Program-made: the position numbers and the translations under genes | Part shown: piece by piece, positions 1 through 8,070 of the stretch | How the letters are laid out: each line of letters starts with the position of its first letter | Numbering within the stretch: the first letter of the stretch is position 1 | Notes under the pieces: model-generated | Database searches by the model: none | Seen by the model: only the letters and a program-made list of their open reading frames with translations | Told to the model about the DNA's origin: nothing | NCBI RefSeq assembly: GCF_001661075.1 | Contig: NZ_CP014870.1 | Location: 6,229,501 to 6,293,500, forward strand | Source: Pseudomonas silesiensis | Lineage (GTDB): Bacteria; Pseudomonadota; Gammaproteobacteria; Pseudomonadales; Pseudomonadaceae | Length of the DNA: 64,000 bases | Direction of reading: 5' to 3'

Positions 1-129
1 TACTGGAGCTGTCGAAATATCGGATGACGTCCTAGGACCTTGTAGGCAAACTCCGAAAATTGCGTTTTGGGCATTTTGATGCCTTGCTGGGCTTTTCTTC
101 GACGGGATACTCTCCGGATGTCGCTGACC

Positions 130-351
130 ATTCAGCGATCGGGCTTGGAAACCCGTCTAGTCAAGTCAAGCGCAACAGTCCCATCACGACTCCAGACGTT
201 TTTACGGCTGCGACTCAGTGTTATGGCAGCTGTGCGTGGGACGTCTTCGGACGTGCCGGTTTCCTTGGCTCCCGGTTTCCAACCTGCGCACAGCTGCCAC
301 CCATTCGCTTGGAAACGAACGTGGCAGCACTTTAAGTCGAGGAGCTCCATC
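130..351 (+). promoter_or_regulatory. Structured leader of the DUF3077-type gene
   Basis: This untranslated-looking stretch precedes the small gene at 352. It contains a hairpin at 140-155 whose 8-base loop is CTTGGAAA; a 12-bp inverted repeat GGCAGCTGTGCG (225-236) with CGCACAGCTGCC (287-298); inside it a UUCG-capped hairpin ACGTC-TTCG-GACGT (241-254) and the complement of the loop word, TTTCCAA (276-282); and a second copy CTTGGAAA (308-315) flanked by CG/CG. GGCTCC at 267-272 could pair with the Shine-Dalgarno GGAGC at 341-345. The same layout, with a different loop word, precedes the related gene at 51382 on the other strand. I infer a cis-acting RNA switch; a DNA-level role is the alternative. 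Confidence 0.65.
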
Positions 352-660
352 ATGACAAAAGCAAATTCATCTGATTATTCAGAACTAAAAACCGTCGGCT
401 TCACCCCCTTCCTATACCTCTCGGAACAACCGCTGTTCCACGTCTGTCGCAACGTCCCCATCGCCGATGCCTTGGCCCAAGCCTCCGACCTATTGTTCCT
501 CGCCAAGTCCCTGACCGTCGATGCTGCCTACGTCCAAGGCTCCGATAGCCACGCATGGGCCGCGCACTATCTGACGTCAATGAGCAAAGCAGTGATTGAT
601 GATGTGGTGAAGGTGCTGACGCGGGAGCCGGCTCGAACGGCGGCAGAATCTGAAGAATAG
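352..660 (+). CDS. DUF3077-type small protein
   Basis: A 102-residue protein with the pattern I know from the DUF3077 family of pseudomonads: a short stretch like 'PLFHVCRNVPIADAL' near residues 23-37, then 'ASDLL' and an 'AWAAHYL' helix, ending in 'AVIDDVV'. It looks all-helical, cytoplasmic and without a signal peptide. The ATG at 352 is chosen because GGAG lies seven bases upstream and the family similarity begins there; the same frame is open upstream to 67, but that part is the structured leader. Function is unknown. A distant relative lies at 51032-51382 with the same leader type, which suggests that leader and gene travel together. A hairpin terminator follows at 683-705. Confidence 0.8.
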   Translation: MTKANSSDYSELKTVGFTPFLYLSEQPLFHVCRNVPIADALAQASDLLFLAKSLTVDAAYVQGSDSHAWAAHYLTSMSKAVIDDVVKVLTREPARTAAESEE

Positions 661-682
661 CGGCAAATCAGGCAGCACTATT

Positions 683-705
683 AGCCCCGAACTGCCGGGG
701 CTTTC
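683..705 (+). terminator. Hairpin terminator after the DUF3077-type gene
   Basis: AGCCCCG and CGGGGCT form a 7-bp stem around a 6-base loop, followed by a short TTT. It lies 23 bases after the stop codon at 660. Confidence 0.55.
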
Positions 706-762
706 AAATTATGATCGGGATTGCAACTACTGCACCCCACCTTGCGCCCGGCGACGATCTAC

Positions 763-1245
763 ATGCAATGGAATGACCTGACAATTGGCGGACGCCAGTA
801 CAGCATGGAACATCTACAACCGTTTGAATTGAAATTCGAGGTCGCGGGTGAGCTGATCAACGTCAAATTCGAATTCGGATTTCATTGCTTCACCGACGCC
901 AAAGGAAATGGGCAATTACTAGTGCACAGAGGGGAGCGTCGCTATTTCTGTGCCGAACGACATCATTGCAGCGGCCAGATTGCAGAGTACATTCACAAGA
1001 GGTTTTTCAAAGGGCTTGCCGTTCCGTTTTACGTGGAAAACAGTCAACGCTATTTCTGCCTGGACCTGCATGACTATGCGATTTTCTTTTCGATCAGCAA
1101 ACCGCAAGGGACGATGAACCTTCTCAAACTCAGGGTGATTTCCGCGTATGAGGTAGCTGAATGGGGGCGGGCGAAGCTGCCCAAAGGCAAGCCGCACAAT
1201 GTGCGCTACATTCTTGAAATGCGTAATGCAGGCAAACCTATCTGA
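763..1245 (+). CDS. Uncharacterised protein
   Basis: About 160 residues if it starts at the ATG at 763; a TTG at 721 in the same frame would add 14 residues and neither start has a strong ribosome binding site. The protein is rich in aromatic residues and beta-prone ('VKFEFGFHCF', 'QRYFCLDLHDYAIFFSISKP') and has no signal peptide or membrane segment. I do not recognise the family. The internal phrase 'NVRYILEMRNAGKPI' at the end resembles the close of small phage-like or toxin-like orphan proteins, but that is only an impression. It stands alone between two terminators, so it is probably transcribed separately. Confidence 0.6.
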   Translation: MQWNDLTIGGRQYSMEHLQPFELKFEVAGELINVKFEFGFHCFTDAKGNGQLLVHRGERRYFCAERHHCSGQIAEYIHKRFFKGLAVPFYVENSQRYFCLDLHDYAIFFSISKPQGTMNLLKLRVISAYEVAEWGRAKLPKGKPHNVRYILEMRNAGKPI

Positions 1246-1253
1246 TAGACAGC

Positions 1254-1286
1254 AAAAAGCCTCGATGCTTTCGCATCAAGGCTTCT
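1254..1286 (+). terminator. Terminator after the uncharacterised gene
   Basis: AAGCCTCGATGC and GCATCAAGGCTT pair around TTTC with one mismatch. The stem starts 13 bases after the stop at 1245 and is followed by CTT. The run of A on its left side would let it also act on the other strand. The 170 bases from 1287 to 1458 show nothing else I can name. Confidence 0.6.
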
Positions 1287-1458
1287 TGTGAATCTGAATA
1301 TCGGCCTCTCCTTTCACGGTTTCCCGCTTATCCCGCTCACTGGCTAGGAGTGGCTTGCGCCACCGAAATCAACACCCCTTGCTTCCAAGGTTCCGGTCTG
1401 TGCTGACAATGTCATAATAGCGTTTGTATCAAACTGGAGCAACCAGCGTTTTTTACGC

Positions 1459-2100
1459 CTAAACCTTCAACTCGGGAATAGCCTGCACTGGCCCCAGCCG
1501 TTCAAGCATTCCCCCCGTCAACACAACCTCATACGTATCCCCCGCCCTTCCCCACTGCTCCACCATGACCATGCCGTCCACCAACGCCAATGCCAATTCA
1601 TTAATCGTATCGGCCAACGCTTCCACGACTTCTTGAGTCCGCAGCCACACGCGATCGGTAATCTCCTTGAGCTCCGCCGTTATGCGGTCAGACGACGCGG
1701 GATTCGTATCGGGGTAGGCGATGTTGCGTAGCAGTTGCTGCAACTCCCTTACTTTTGCGTAATCCTGCTCCGCCCCAAGGCCTCCCTTGAGGATGGTTGT
1801 TGCTTTCGGCTTATCAACGAGTTTCCTGGGCGAATGTGTTGAAGATAAGGTCTGCCCCATGGCGCCCGCCAGGAGGACCATCATCCGGGCTTGCAAATAC
1901 TCCTTCATCGCGTCTATCGACGAAATCGACCGCGCCAAGGTGATTGAAGCGCCCCCTTGATGCCGTAAGTCCATGGTCACTGTCAGGGTCACGCCGCCCG
2001 TTGCAAACCCCAAGGCACGGGCCATGACGTAGTGTGCCATTTCGTGATGGGCAATCTGCAATGCATGGTCCCGTACAGCGGGAGGCATCTTCTTCGTCAT
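1459..2100 (-). CDS. Small M41-like putative metallopeptidase
   Basis: A 213-residue protein with a zinc-binding HExxH motif, 'HEMAH' at residues 19-23, followed by 'YVMARALGF', the pattern of the FtsH peptidase (M41) domain without the AAA ATPase and without membrane segments. The C-terminal two thirds are helical. Further acidic metal ligands cannot be assigned by eye. The ATG at 2100 is chosen because GAGGTG stands eight bases upstream and the motif lies near the N terminus; an in-frame ATG at 2196 has no ribosome binding site. Stand-alone M41-like proteins occur in accessory regions of proteobacteria, with unknown substrates. It is read toward the left and is separated from gcd by a strong bidirectional terminator. 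Confidence 0.65.
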   Translation of the reverse strand: MTKKMPPAVRDHALQIAHHEMAHYVMARALGFATGGVTLTVTMDLRHQGGASITLARSISSIDAMKEYLQARMMVLLAGAMGQTLSSTHSPRKLVDKPKATTILKGGLGAEQDYAKVRELQQLLRNIAYPDTNPASSDRITAELKEITDRVWLRTQEVVEALADTINELALALVDGMVMVEQWGRAGDTYEVVLTGGMLERLGPVQAIPELKV

Positions 2101-2198
2101 TTGCGTCACCTCGCATCCCTGGATTTCGCATTCGACTACGAGTGACTGTCGCTGTCCATCCTGACGTCCCGTTGATGGCGTCAGGGCAATTCGCACAG

Positions 2199-2231
2199 CA
2201 AAAAAAGCCGCGCAATTGCGCGGCTTTTTCG
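2199..2231. terminator. Bidirectional terminator
   Basis: AAAAAAGCCGCGC-AATT-GCGCGGCTTTTT is a near-perfect GC-rich stem with A and T runs on both sides. It lies just behind the end of gcd (stop at 2248) on the minus strand and upstream of the gene that starts at 2100. Confidence 0.85.
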
Positions 2232-2247
2232 TACAGAGGCTCAGCCT

Positions 2248-4605
2248 TTATTTAGGCAAGGCGTAGGCAATCACGTAGTCCCCACGATCCGGCGACTGCC
2301 GCGCACCGCCAACAGTCAGCAGGATGTACTGCTTGCCCGTTTTCGGCGAAACGTAAGTCATCGGTCCAGACTGACTCCCCACCGGCAAACGCGACTTCCA
2401 GATCTCATTACCATTGCCCGTATCGAAAGCACGCAGGTAGAAATCCTGGGTACCCGCGAAGAACAACAGACCCGACTGGGTAGCCAACGACGCGCCAAGG
2501 GTCGGCATGCCGATCGGGATCGGCAAGTGCATGCGGATGCCCAATGGACCGGTGTCTTGCACGGTACCAACCGGCACTTGCCACATCAGCTTGTGAGTCT
2601 TGAGGTCGATGGCGGACATGGTGCCGAACGGTGGTTTCTGGCATGGAATGCCAGCCGCCGAGAGGAAGCGTTCGCGCATGGCGCCGAACGGTGTGCCTTC
2701 CTGCGGCACCACGCCCATTTCGATACCACTGGCCCCGGCGGCGATCTTGTCGCGGGGAATCATGTAGTTGGCCAGGCCCAGGCGCATGTCGTTGACGAAC
2801 ATGTAGTTCGTGTTCGGATCCACCGAGACGCTGCCCCAGTTCATGCCACCCAGGGAACCCGGGAACTGCAAGGCGCGGTCCATGCCCGGCGGGGTGTAGA
2901 CGCCTTCGTGGCGCATGCCTTTGAACTGGATGCGGCACATCAGCTGGTCAAACGGTGTGGCGCCCCACATGTCGGATTCGGTCAGGGTCTTGTTGCCGAT
3001 GGACGGCATGTCCACCGAGAACGGCTGGGTCGGCGAGTAGCGTTCGCCAGGCACGTTGCCTTGCGGGACCGGGCGCTCTTCGACGCGGGCGATCGGCACG
3101 CCGGTTTCGCGGTTGAGCAGGAAGATCTCGCCCTGTTTGGTGACTTGCGCCAGGGCTGGCTGGGTGCCGCCCTTGTCGTCAGGCACGTCGTACAGCAGCG
3201 GTTGGGCCGGCAGGTCGAAGTCCCACAGGTCGTGGTGAGTGGTCTGGAAATGCCAGCGCACCTGGCCGGTCTTCACGTCGATGGCGACGATGGACGAGCT
3301 CCACTTGTCGTCAAATTCCGTGCGTTGACCGGCGAAGAAGTCCGGGGTGGCGTTGCCGGTTGGCAGGTAGACCAGACCCAGTTTGGCGTCGTAAGACATG
3401 GCCGACCAGACGTTCGGTGTGCCACGGGTATAGGTTTCGCCGGCTGGCGGACGTTTGGTGGTGTTCGGGTTACCCGGATCCCAGGCCCACACCAGTTCAC
3501 CGCTGCGCACGTCGTAGGCACGCACCACACCTGGCGGTTCGCCGGTGGAGTAGTTATCGGCCACGCGGCCGCCGATGATCACCACGTCCCCGGCTACCAG
3601 CGGGGTTGAAGTCTGCTGGTAATAACCAGGCTTCACTTCGCCCATGTCGGTGGTCAGATCGACCGTGCCTTTGTTGCCAAACTCTTCACACGGCTGGCCG
3701 GTTTCGGCGTTGAGCGCGATCAGGCGGGCATCGCCGGTCGGCAGGAACAGACGTTTCGTACAGGCAGATGGCTGCTCGGCTGTAGGCGTGGCACTCGCGT
3801 CGGAGTAACCCAGGCCACGGCAGCGCTGCCAGTTGGGCGCGGTACCTTGCGGATCGAACTTCCAGCGCTGGGCGCCGGTGTCGGCATCCAGGGCAAAGAC
3901 TTTGCCGTAGGCGGTGCAGGTGTAGACCGTGTCGCCGATTTGCAGCGGCGTGTTCTGGTCTTCGGCGCCGGCGCCGGTGCTTTGCGGAATGTCGCCGGTG
4001 CGGAAGGTCCAGGCCACCTGCAGTTTGTCGATGTTGCCTTTGTTGATCTGGTCCAGCGCGGCAAAACGGTTGCCGGCGGTGGTGTTGCCCCAATGCGCCC
4101 AGTCTTTCTGTTCAGTGCCCGCAGCGACCGGCGTCACCGCGGGCTCACTGCTGGCCTTGACCACATGGGTCGGCACGAACATGTAGGCCAGCGTCGCAAC
4201 GACACCAACCCCCAGAATGCCGGCCAGACCGTAGGCACCGCGGCCCGCCGTCGCGCCCGAGGCACGCATCAGGGTCGGGTAGATCAACGCGACAACCAAG
4301 CCGATCACAGCGAAGGTCAGCACCCGCGAAACCAGCGGCCAGTATTCGAACCCGGCGTCCCATACCGCCCAGATCACCGTCAGGATCAACGCCAGGCCAT
4401 ACAGCCATGCGCCCTGCGGTTTTCGCCGGGCGATCATCAGCCCGGACACCAGCATCGCCAGGCCCATCAGCAGGAAGTACGCGCTGCCGCCGAGCGATAT
4501 CAGATAGCCACCGCCGCCGGCCAGGCCAAGTCCGATCAAGGCGATCAGGACACCCAGCCCCAATAGCAACCATTTGCTGCCGCCGGCAGCCCCAGAAGTA
4601 TTCAT
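2248..4605 (-). CDS. gcd: Membrane PQQ-dependent glucose dehydrogenase
   Basis: A 785-residue quinoprotein. The first ~145 residues hold about five hydrophobic segments that anchor the enzyme in the inner membrane and pass electrons to ubiquinone; the rest is the periplasmic PQQ beta-propeller with repeated tryptophan-docking phrases such as 'VYTCTAYGKVFALDADTG' and 'VRWHFQTTHHDLWDFDLPA'. Family members oxidise glucose to gluconolactone in the periplasm. Length and order match Pseudomonas Gcd (~800 residues). Quinate/shikimate dehydrogenases are close relatives, so the substrate is an inference; no quinate genes or partner porin are nearby. It uses the cofactor made by the pqq genes 5 kb to the right. 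It diverges from the Lrp gene; the ~175-base gap contains the imperfect palindrome GTACGAACTAGTTAC near 4646, a possible operator. Confidence 0.88.
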   Translation of the reverse strand: MNTSGAAGGSKWLLLGLGVLIALIGLGLAGGGGYLISLGGSAYFLLMGLAMLVSGLMIARRKPQGAWLYGLALILTVIWAVWDAGFEYWPLVSRVLTFAVIGLVVALIYPTLMRASGATAGRGAYGLAGILGVGVVATLAYMFVPTHVVKASSEPAVTPVAAGTEQKDWAHWGNTTAGNRFAALDQINKGNIDKLQVAWTFRTGDIPQSTGAGAEDQNTPLQIGDTVYTCTAYGKVFALDADTGAQRWKFDPQGTAPNWQRCRGLGYSDASATPTAEQPSACTKRLFLPTGDARLIALNAETGQPCEEFGNKGTVDLTTDMGEVKPGYYQQTSTPLVAGDVVIIGGRVADNYSTGEPPGVVRAYDVRSGELVWAWDPGNPNTTKRPPAGETYTRGTPNVWSAMSYDAKLGLVYLPTGNATPDFFAGQRTEFDDKWSSSIVAIDVKTGQVRWHFQTTHHDLWDFDLPAQPLLYDVPDDKGGTQPALAQVTKQGEIFLLNRETGVPIARVEERPVPQGNVPGERYSPTQPFSVDMPSIGNKTLTESDMWGATPFDQLMCRIQFKGMRHEGVYTPPGMDRALQFPGSLGGMNWGSVSVDPNTNYMFVNDMRLGLANYMIPRDKIAAGASGIEMGVVPQEGTPFGAMRERFLSAAGIPCQKPPFGTMSAIDLKTHKLMWQVPVGTVQDTGPLGIRMHLPIPIGMPTLGASLATQSGLLFFAGTQDFYLRAFDTGNGNEIWKSRLPVGSQSGPMTYVSPKTGKQYILLTVGGARQSPDRGDYVIAYALPK

Positions 4606-4781
4606 GTCGAAAAATTTTCCCCATTCGTGACAAGCGCGGAATAATGTACGAACTAGTTACTTATGGCAAATTGTCGCAGGCAAAAATGGCATGAACGGTA
4701 CTGAGCCTAGATCAAACAGCCGGGTGACGAGATGTGCCTGTAACATGCACGCCCATTGCTTTGTGCCGCTGGAGCCCGACC

Positions 4782-5243
4782 TTGCCTGACATCCGTCCCC
4801 CCATCCTTGACGAAATCGACCGCCAATTGATCGCGGCCCTGCAAATCAATGCCCGCGAAAGCGTGGCCATGCTTGCCCGGCAATTGGGGATTGCCCGCAC
4901 GACCGTCACGTCGCGGTTGGCACGACTGGAGAAGGCCAAAGTGATCACCGGTTACGGCGTGCGTTTGGGGCAGCGCGTGGTGGATGGCGGATTGCAGGCG
5001 TATGTCGGGATTACGGTGCAGCCGCGATCCGGCAAGGAAGTGTTGCGTCGCCTTAGTGCCATGGCTCAGGTACAGCAGCTGTGTGCGGTGAGTGGCGAAT
5101 TTGATTATGTGGCGTGGTTGCGCACTGACTCGCCGGAGCAGCTGGACCAGTTGCTGGATCAGATTGGCAGTGTGGATGGGGTGGAGAAGACGACGACTTC
5201 GATCATCTTGAGCAGCAAGATTGATCGGGGGCAGCCGGTTTGA
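4782..5243 (+). CDS. Lrp/AsnC-family regulator of lysine catabolism
   Basis: About 153 residues: an N-terminal winged helix-turn-helix ('LDEIDRQLIAALQINARES' then 'QLGIARTTVTSRLARLE') and a C-terminal RAM/ActR ligand domain ('VVDGGLQAYVGITVQP', 'SGEFDYVAWLRT'). The start is a TTG at 4782 with GGAG nine bases upstream; the earlier ATG at 4734 would add an odd unconserved tail. Lrp proteins sense amino acids and act as octamers on curved DNA. In P. putida an AsnC-type gene sits beside davB-davA in the same arrangement, so lysine or aminovalerate sensing is a fair guess. It is divergent from gcd. Confidence 0.85.
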   Translation: MPDIRPPILDEIDRQLIAALQINARESVAMLARQLGIARTTVTSRLARLEKAKVITGYGVRLGQRVVDGGLQAYVGITVQPRSGKEVLRRLSAMAQVQQLCAVSGEFDYVAWLRTDSPEQLDQLLDQIGSVDGVEKTTTSIILSSKIDRGQPV

Positions 5244-5275
5244 GTTTCTGGCTGTAGGACTTCGGTGTCTGATCG

Positions 5276-5308
5276 GGCCTCATCGCGGGCAAGCCCGCTC
5301 CCACAAGG
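5276..5308. repeat. REP element
   Basis: Single REP with core GCGGGCAAGCCCGCTCCCAC, between the Lrp gene and davB. The rest of the 231-base gap holds the davB promoter region but no box I can name. Confidence 0.8.
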
Positions 5309-5474
5309 ACCGCGGATTGTCATTTTGTATCGTGTAATCGTCATAATGCGCAAACAACCTGCAAAACGACGACACTTTGCGTCTTATTAACGTGTTCTAT
5401 GCTCTCTAGAATGGCTGCCATCTTTTCCTATACTCAGATGCGCGTTCCGCGTCGGGTCGCCAGCAAGGTCAGCC

Positions 5475-7157
5475 ATGAACAACAACAATCGCCATCCTGC
5501 AGACGGTAAAAAACCAGTCACCATTTTCGGTCCGGACTTTCCTTTCGCTTTCGACGACTGGATCGAACACCCGGCGGGCCTGGGCAGCATTCCTGCGCAC
5601 AACCACGGTGCCGAAGTGGCGATTGTCGGGGCCGGTATCGCCGGTCTGGTGGCGGCTTACGAATTGATGAAGCTGGGCCTCAAGCCCGTCGTCTACGAAG
5701 CCTCGAAAATGGGCGGTCGCCTGCGCTCCCAGGCGTTCAACGGCGCCGAAGGCATCATCGCCGAACTCGGCGGCATGCGTTTCCCGGTGTCGTCCACCGC
5801 GTTTTACCATTACGTCGATAAGCTCGGCCTGCAGACCAAACCCTTCCCGAACCCGCTAACCCCGGCTTCGGGCAGTACCGTGATCGATCTGGAAGGCAAA
5901 ACCCATTACGCCCAGAAACTGGCGGATCTTCCTGCACTGTTCCAGGAAGTGGCCGACGCCTGGGCCGATGCCCTGGAGGCCGGTTCGCAGTTCGCCGATA
6001 TCCAGCAAGCGATCCGCGACCGCGACGTGCCACGCCTCAAGGAACTGTGGAACACCCTGGTGCCACTCTGGGACGACCGCACCTTCTATGACTTCGTCGC
6101 GACCTCCGAAGCGTTCGCCAAACTGTCGTTCCATCACCGTGAAGTATTCGGCCAGGTCGGTTTCGGCACCGGCGGCTGGGATTCGGACTTCCCGAACTCG
6201 ATGCTGGAAATCTTCCGCGTGGTGATGACCAACTGCGACGATCACCAGCACCTGGTGGTCGGCGGCGTGGAACAAGTGCCGCTGGGCATCTGGCGCCATG
6301 TGCCGGAGCGGTGCGTGCACTGGCCCGAGGGCACCAGCCTCAGTTCGTTGCACAGGGGCGCGCCGCGCTCCGGCGTGAAGAAAATCGCCCACGCAGCGGA
6401 CGGCCGTTTTGCGGTTACCGACAACTACGGCGACACCCGCGAATACGCGGCGGTGCTGACCACCTGCCAGAGCTGGCTGTTGACCACCCAGATCGAGTGC
6501 GACGAAAGCCTGTTCTCGCAAAAGATGTGGATGGCCCTGGACCGCACCCGCTACATGCAGTCGTCAAAAACCTTCGTGATGGTCGACCGCCCGTTCTGGA
6601 AGGACAAGGATCCGGAAACCGGCCGCGACCTGATGAGCATGACCCTCACCGATCGCCTGACCCGTGGCACCTATCTGTTCGACAACGGCGACGACAAGCC
6701 GGGCGTGATTTGCCTGTCGTACTCATGGATGAGCGACGCGCTGAAAATGCTTCCGCACCCAGTGGAAAAACGCGTAAAACTGGCGCTGGATGCCTTGAAG
6801 AAGATCTACCCGAAAGTCGACATTGCCGCACGGATCATCGGCGACCCGATCACCGTGTCCTGGGAAGCCGACCCGCATTTCCTCGGCGCTTTCAAAGGTG
6901 CCCTGCCCGGCCACTACCGCTACAACCAGCGGATGTACGCGCATTTCATGCAGGCCGACATGCCGGCCGAGCAGCGCGGGATTTTCATCGCCGGCGACGA
7001 CGTTTCCTGGACGCCGGCCTGGGTCGAGGGCGCGGTGCAGACCTCGCTCAATGCGGTGTGGGGCATCATGAACCACTTCGGCGGTGAAACTCACGCCGAG
7101 AACCCGGGTCCAGGAGATGTGTTCAACGAGATCGGTCCGATCGCCCTGCCCGAGTAA
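5475..7157 (+). CDS. davB: L-lysine 2-monooxygenase
   Basis: A 560-residue flavin amine oxidase-family enzyme. The FAD dinucleotide-binding motif 'GAGIAG' is at residues 52-57, followed by 'VYEASKMGGRLRS' and 'GGMRFP'; the C terminus has 'IFIAGDDVSWTPAWVEGAVQT', the second FAD contact. DavB converts lysine with O2 to 5-aminovaleramide, CO2 and water, the first step of the aminovalerate route to glutarate. Assignment rests on the length, the family and the tandem with davA 12 bases downstream, the same pair as in P. putida. Related tryptophan 2-monooxygenases are the main alternative, but they do not normally pair with this amidase. The later davD/davT genes are not in this window. Confidence 0.9.
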   Translation: MNNNNRHPADGKKPVTIFGPDFPFAFDDWIEHPAGLGSIPAHNHGAEVAIVGAGIAGLVAAYELMKLGLKPVVYEASKMGGRLRSQAFNGAEGIIAELGGMRFPVSSTAFYHYVDKLGLQTKPFPNPLTPASGSTVIDLEGKTHYAQKLADLPALFQEVADAWADALEAGSQFADIQQAIRDRDVPRLKELWNTLVPLWDDRTFYDFVATSEAFAKLSFHHREVFGQVGFGTGGWDSDFPNSMLEIFRVVMTNCDDHQHLVVGGVEQVPLGIWRHVPERCVHWPEGTSLSSLHRGAPRSGVKKIAHAADGRFAVTDNYGDTREYAAVLTTCQSWLLTTQIECDESLFSQKMWMALDRTRYMQSSKTFVMVDRPFWKDKDPETGRDLMSMTLTDRLTRGTYLFDNGDDKPGVICLSYSWMSDALKMLPHPVEKRVKLALDALKKIYPKVDIAARIIGDPITVSWEADPHFLGAFKGALPGHYRYNQRMYAHFMQADMPAEQRGIFIAGDDVSWTPAWVEGAVQTSLNAVWGIMNHFGGETHAENPGPGDVFNEIGPIALPE

Positions 7158-7169
7158 GAGGAATCCGAA

Positions 7170-7964
7170 ATGCGCGTAGCTCTTTACCAGTGTCCACCCT
7201 TGCCCCTGGACGTTGCAGGCAATTTGCAACGCCTGCATCAACTGGCGCTGGAGGCCAAGGGCGCCGACTTGCTGGTGCTGCCGGAGATGTTCCTGACCGG
7301 CTACAACATCGGCCTCGATGCGGTCAGTGTGCTGGCGGAGGTGTACAACGGGGAGTCGGCGCAGCAGATTGCGCGCATTGCCAAGACGGCGGGGATTGCC
7401 ATTCTGTATGGCTACCCCGAGCGCACTGAAGACGGACAGATCTACAACGCCGTGCAGTTGATCGACGCCCATGGCGAACGCCTGTGCAACTACCGCAAGA
7501 CACATCTGTTCGGCGATCTCGATCGCTCGATGTTCAGCGCAGGCAAGGATGATTTGCCCCTGGTTGAGCTCAACGGCTGGAAGCTTGGTTTTTTGATCTG
7601 TTACGACCTGGAATTTCCGGAGAATGCCCGGCGCCTGGCCCTGGCCGGTGCCGAGCTGATTCTGGTGCCCACGGCGAACATGATTCCCTACGACTTTATC
7701 GCCGACGTCACCGTCCGCGCCCGGGCCTTCGAAAACCAGTGTTATGTGGCCTATGCCAACTACTGCGGACACGAAGGCGACATCCACTACTGCGGCCAGA
7801 GCAGTATCGCCGCGCCGGATGGCAGCCGCATTGCCCAGGCCGGCCTCGATGAAGCACTGATCGTCGGCGAGCTGGATCGCCAGTTGATGGTCGATTCCCG
7901 CGCCGCCAATCGCTACCTTCTCGATCGCCGCCCCGAACTCTACGGCGACCTGCACAAGCGCTGA
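7170..7964 (+). CDS. davA: 5-aminopentanamidase (delta-aminovaleramidase)
   Basis: A 264-residue nitrilase-superfamily amidase with the Glu-Lys-Cys triad visible at E39 ('VLPEMF'), K110 ('NYRKTHLF') and C144 ('LICYDLEFPE'). It hydrolyses 5-aminovaleramide, the DavB product, to 5-aminovalerate and ammonia in the cytoplasm. GAGG nine bases before the ATG supports the start. It follows davB by 12 bases and is surely cotranscribed. A long inverted repeat at 7978-8023 ends the unit. Confidence 0.92.
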   Translation: MRVALYQCPPLPLDVAGNLQRLHQLALEAKGADLLVLPEMFLTGYNIGLDAVSVLAEVYNGESAQQIARIAKTAGIAILYGYPERTEDGQIYNAVQLIDAHGERLCNYRKTHLFGDLDRSMFSAGKDDLPLVELNGWKLGFLICYDLEFPENARRLALAGAELILVPTANMIPYDFIADVTVRARAFENQCYVAYANYCGHEGDIHYCGQSSIAAPDGSRIAQAGLDEALIVGELDRQLMVDSRAANRYLLDRRPELYGDLHKR

Positions 7965-7977
7965 TCCACTTGGCGAC

Positions 7978-8023
7978 GTTCTCGATGAGTTTCCCCACCG
8001 CAGTGTGGAAACTCATTGAGAAC
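7978..8023. terminator. Long inverted repeat between davA and pqqF
   Basis: GTTCTCGATGAGTTTCC and its near-perfect reverse complement GGAAACTCATTGAGAAC pair with one mismatch, and further pairs continue inward (CCAC/GTGG). There is no T run, so it may act as a transcript-end stabiliser or a weak terminator rather than a classical intrinsic terminator. Confidence 0.5.
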
Positions 8024-8070
8024 GCCCCCTGATCCGCTAGCATTAGCGCTTCTCTGATCTGGAAGTGCTC

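Noticed and set aside
60..335. A 91-codon gene in the first leader
   Set aside because: The second copy of the leader keeps the DNA structure but not the reading frame.
2248..4605. Quinate dehydrogenase (quiA)
   Set aside because: Same family, but no quinate or shikimate genes nearby and the pqq/gcd setting favours glucose dehydrogenase; not excluded.
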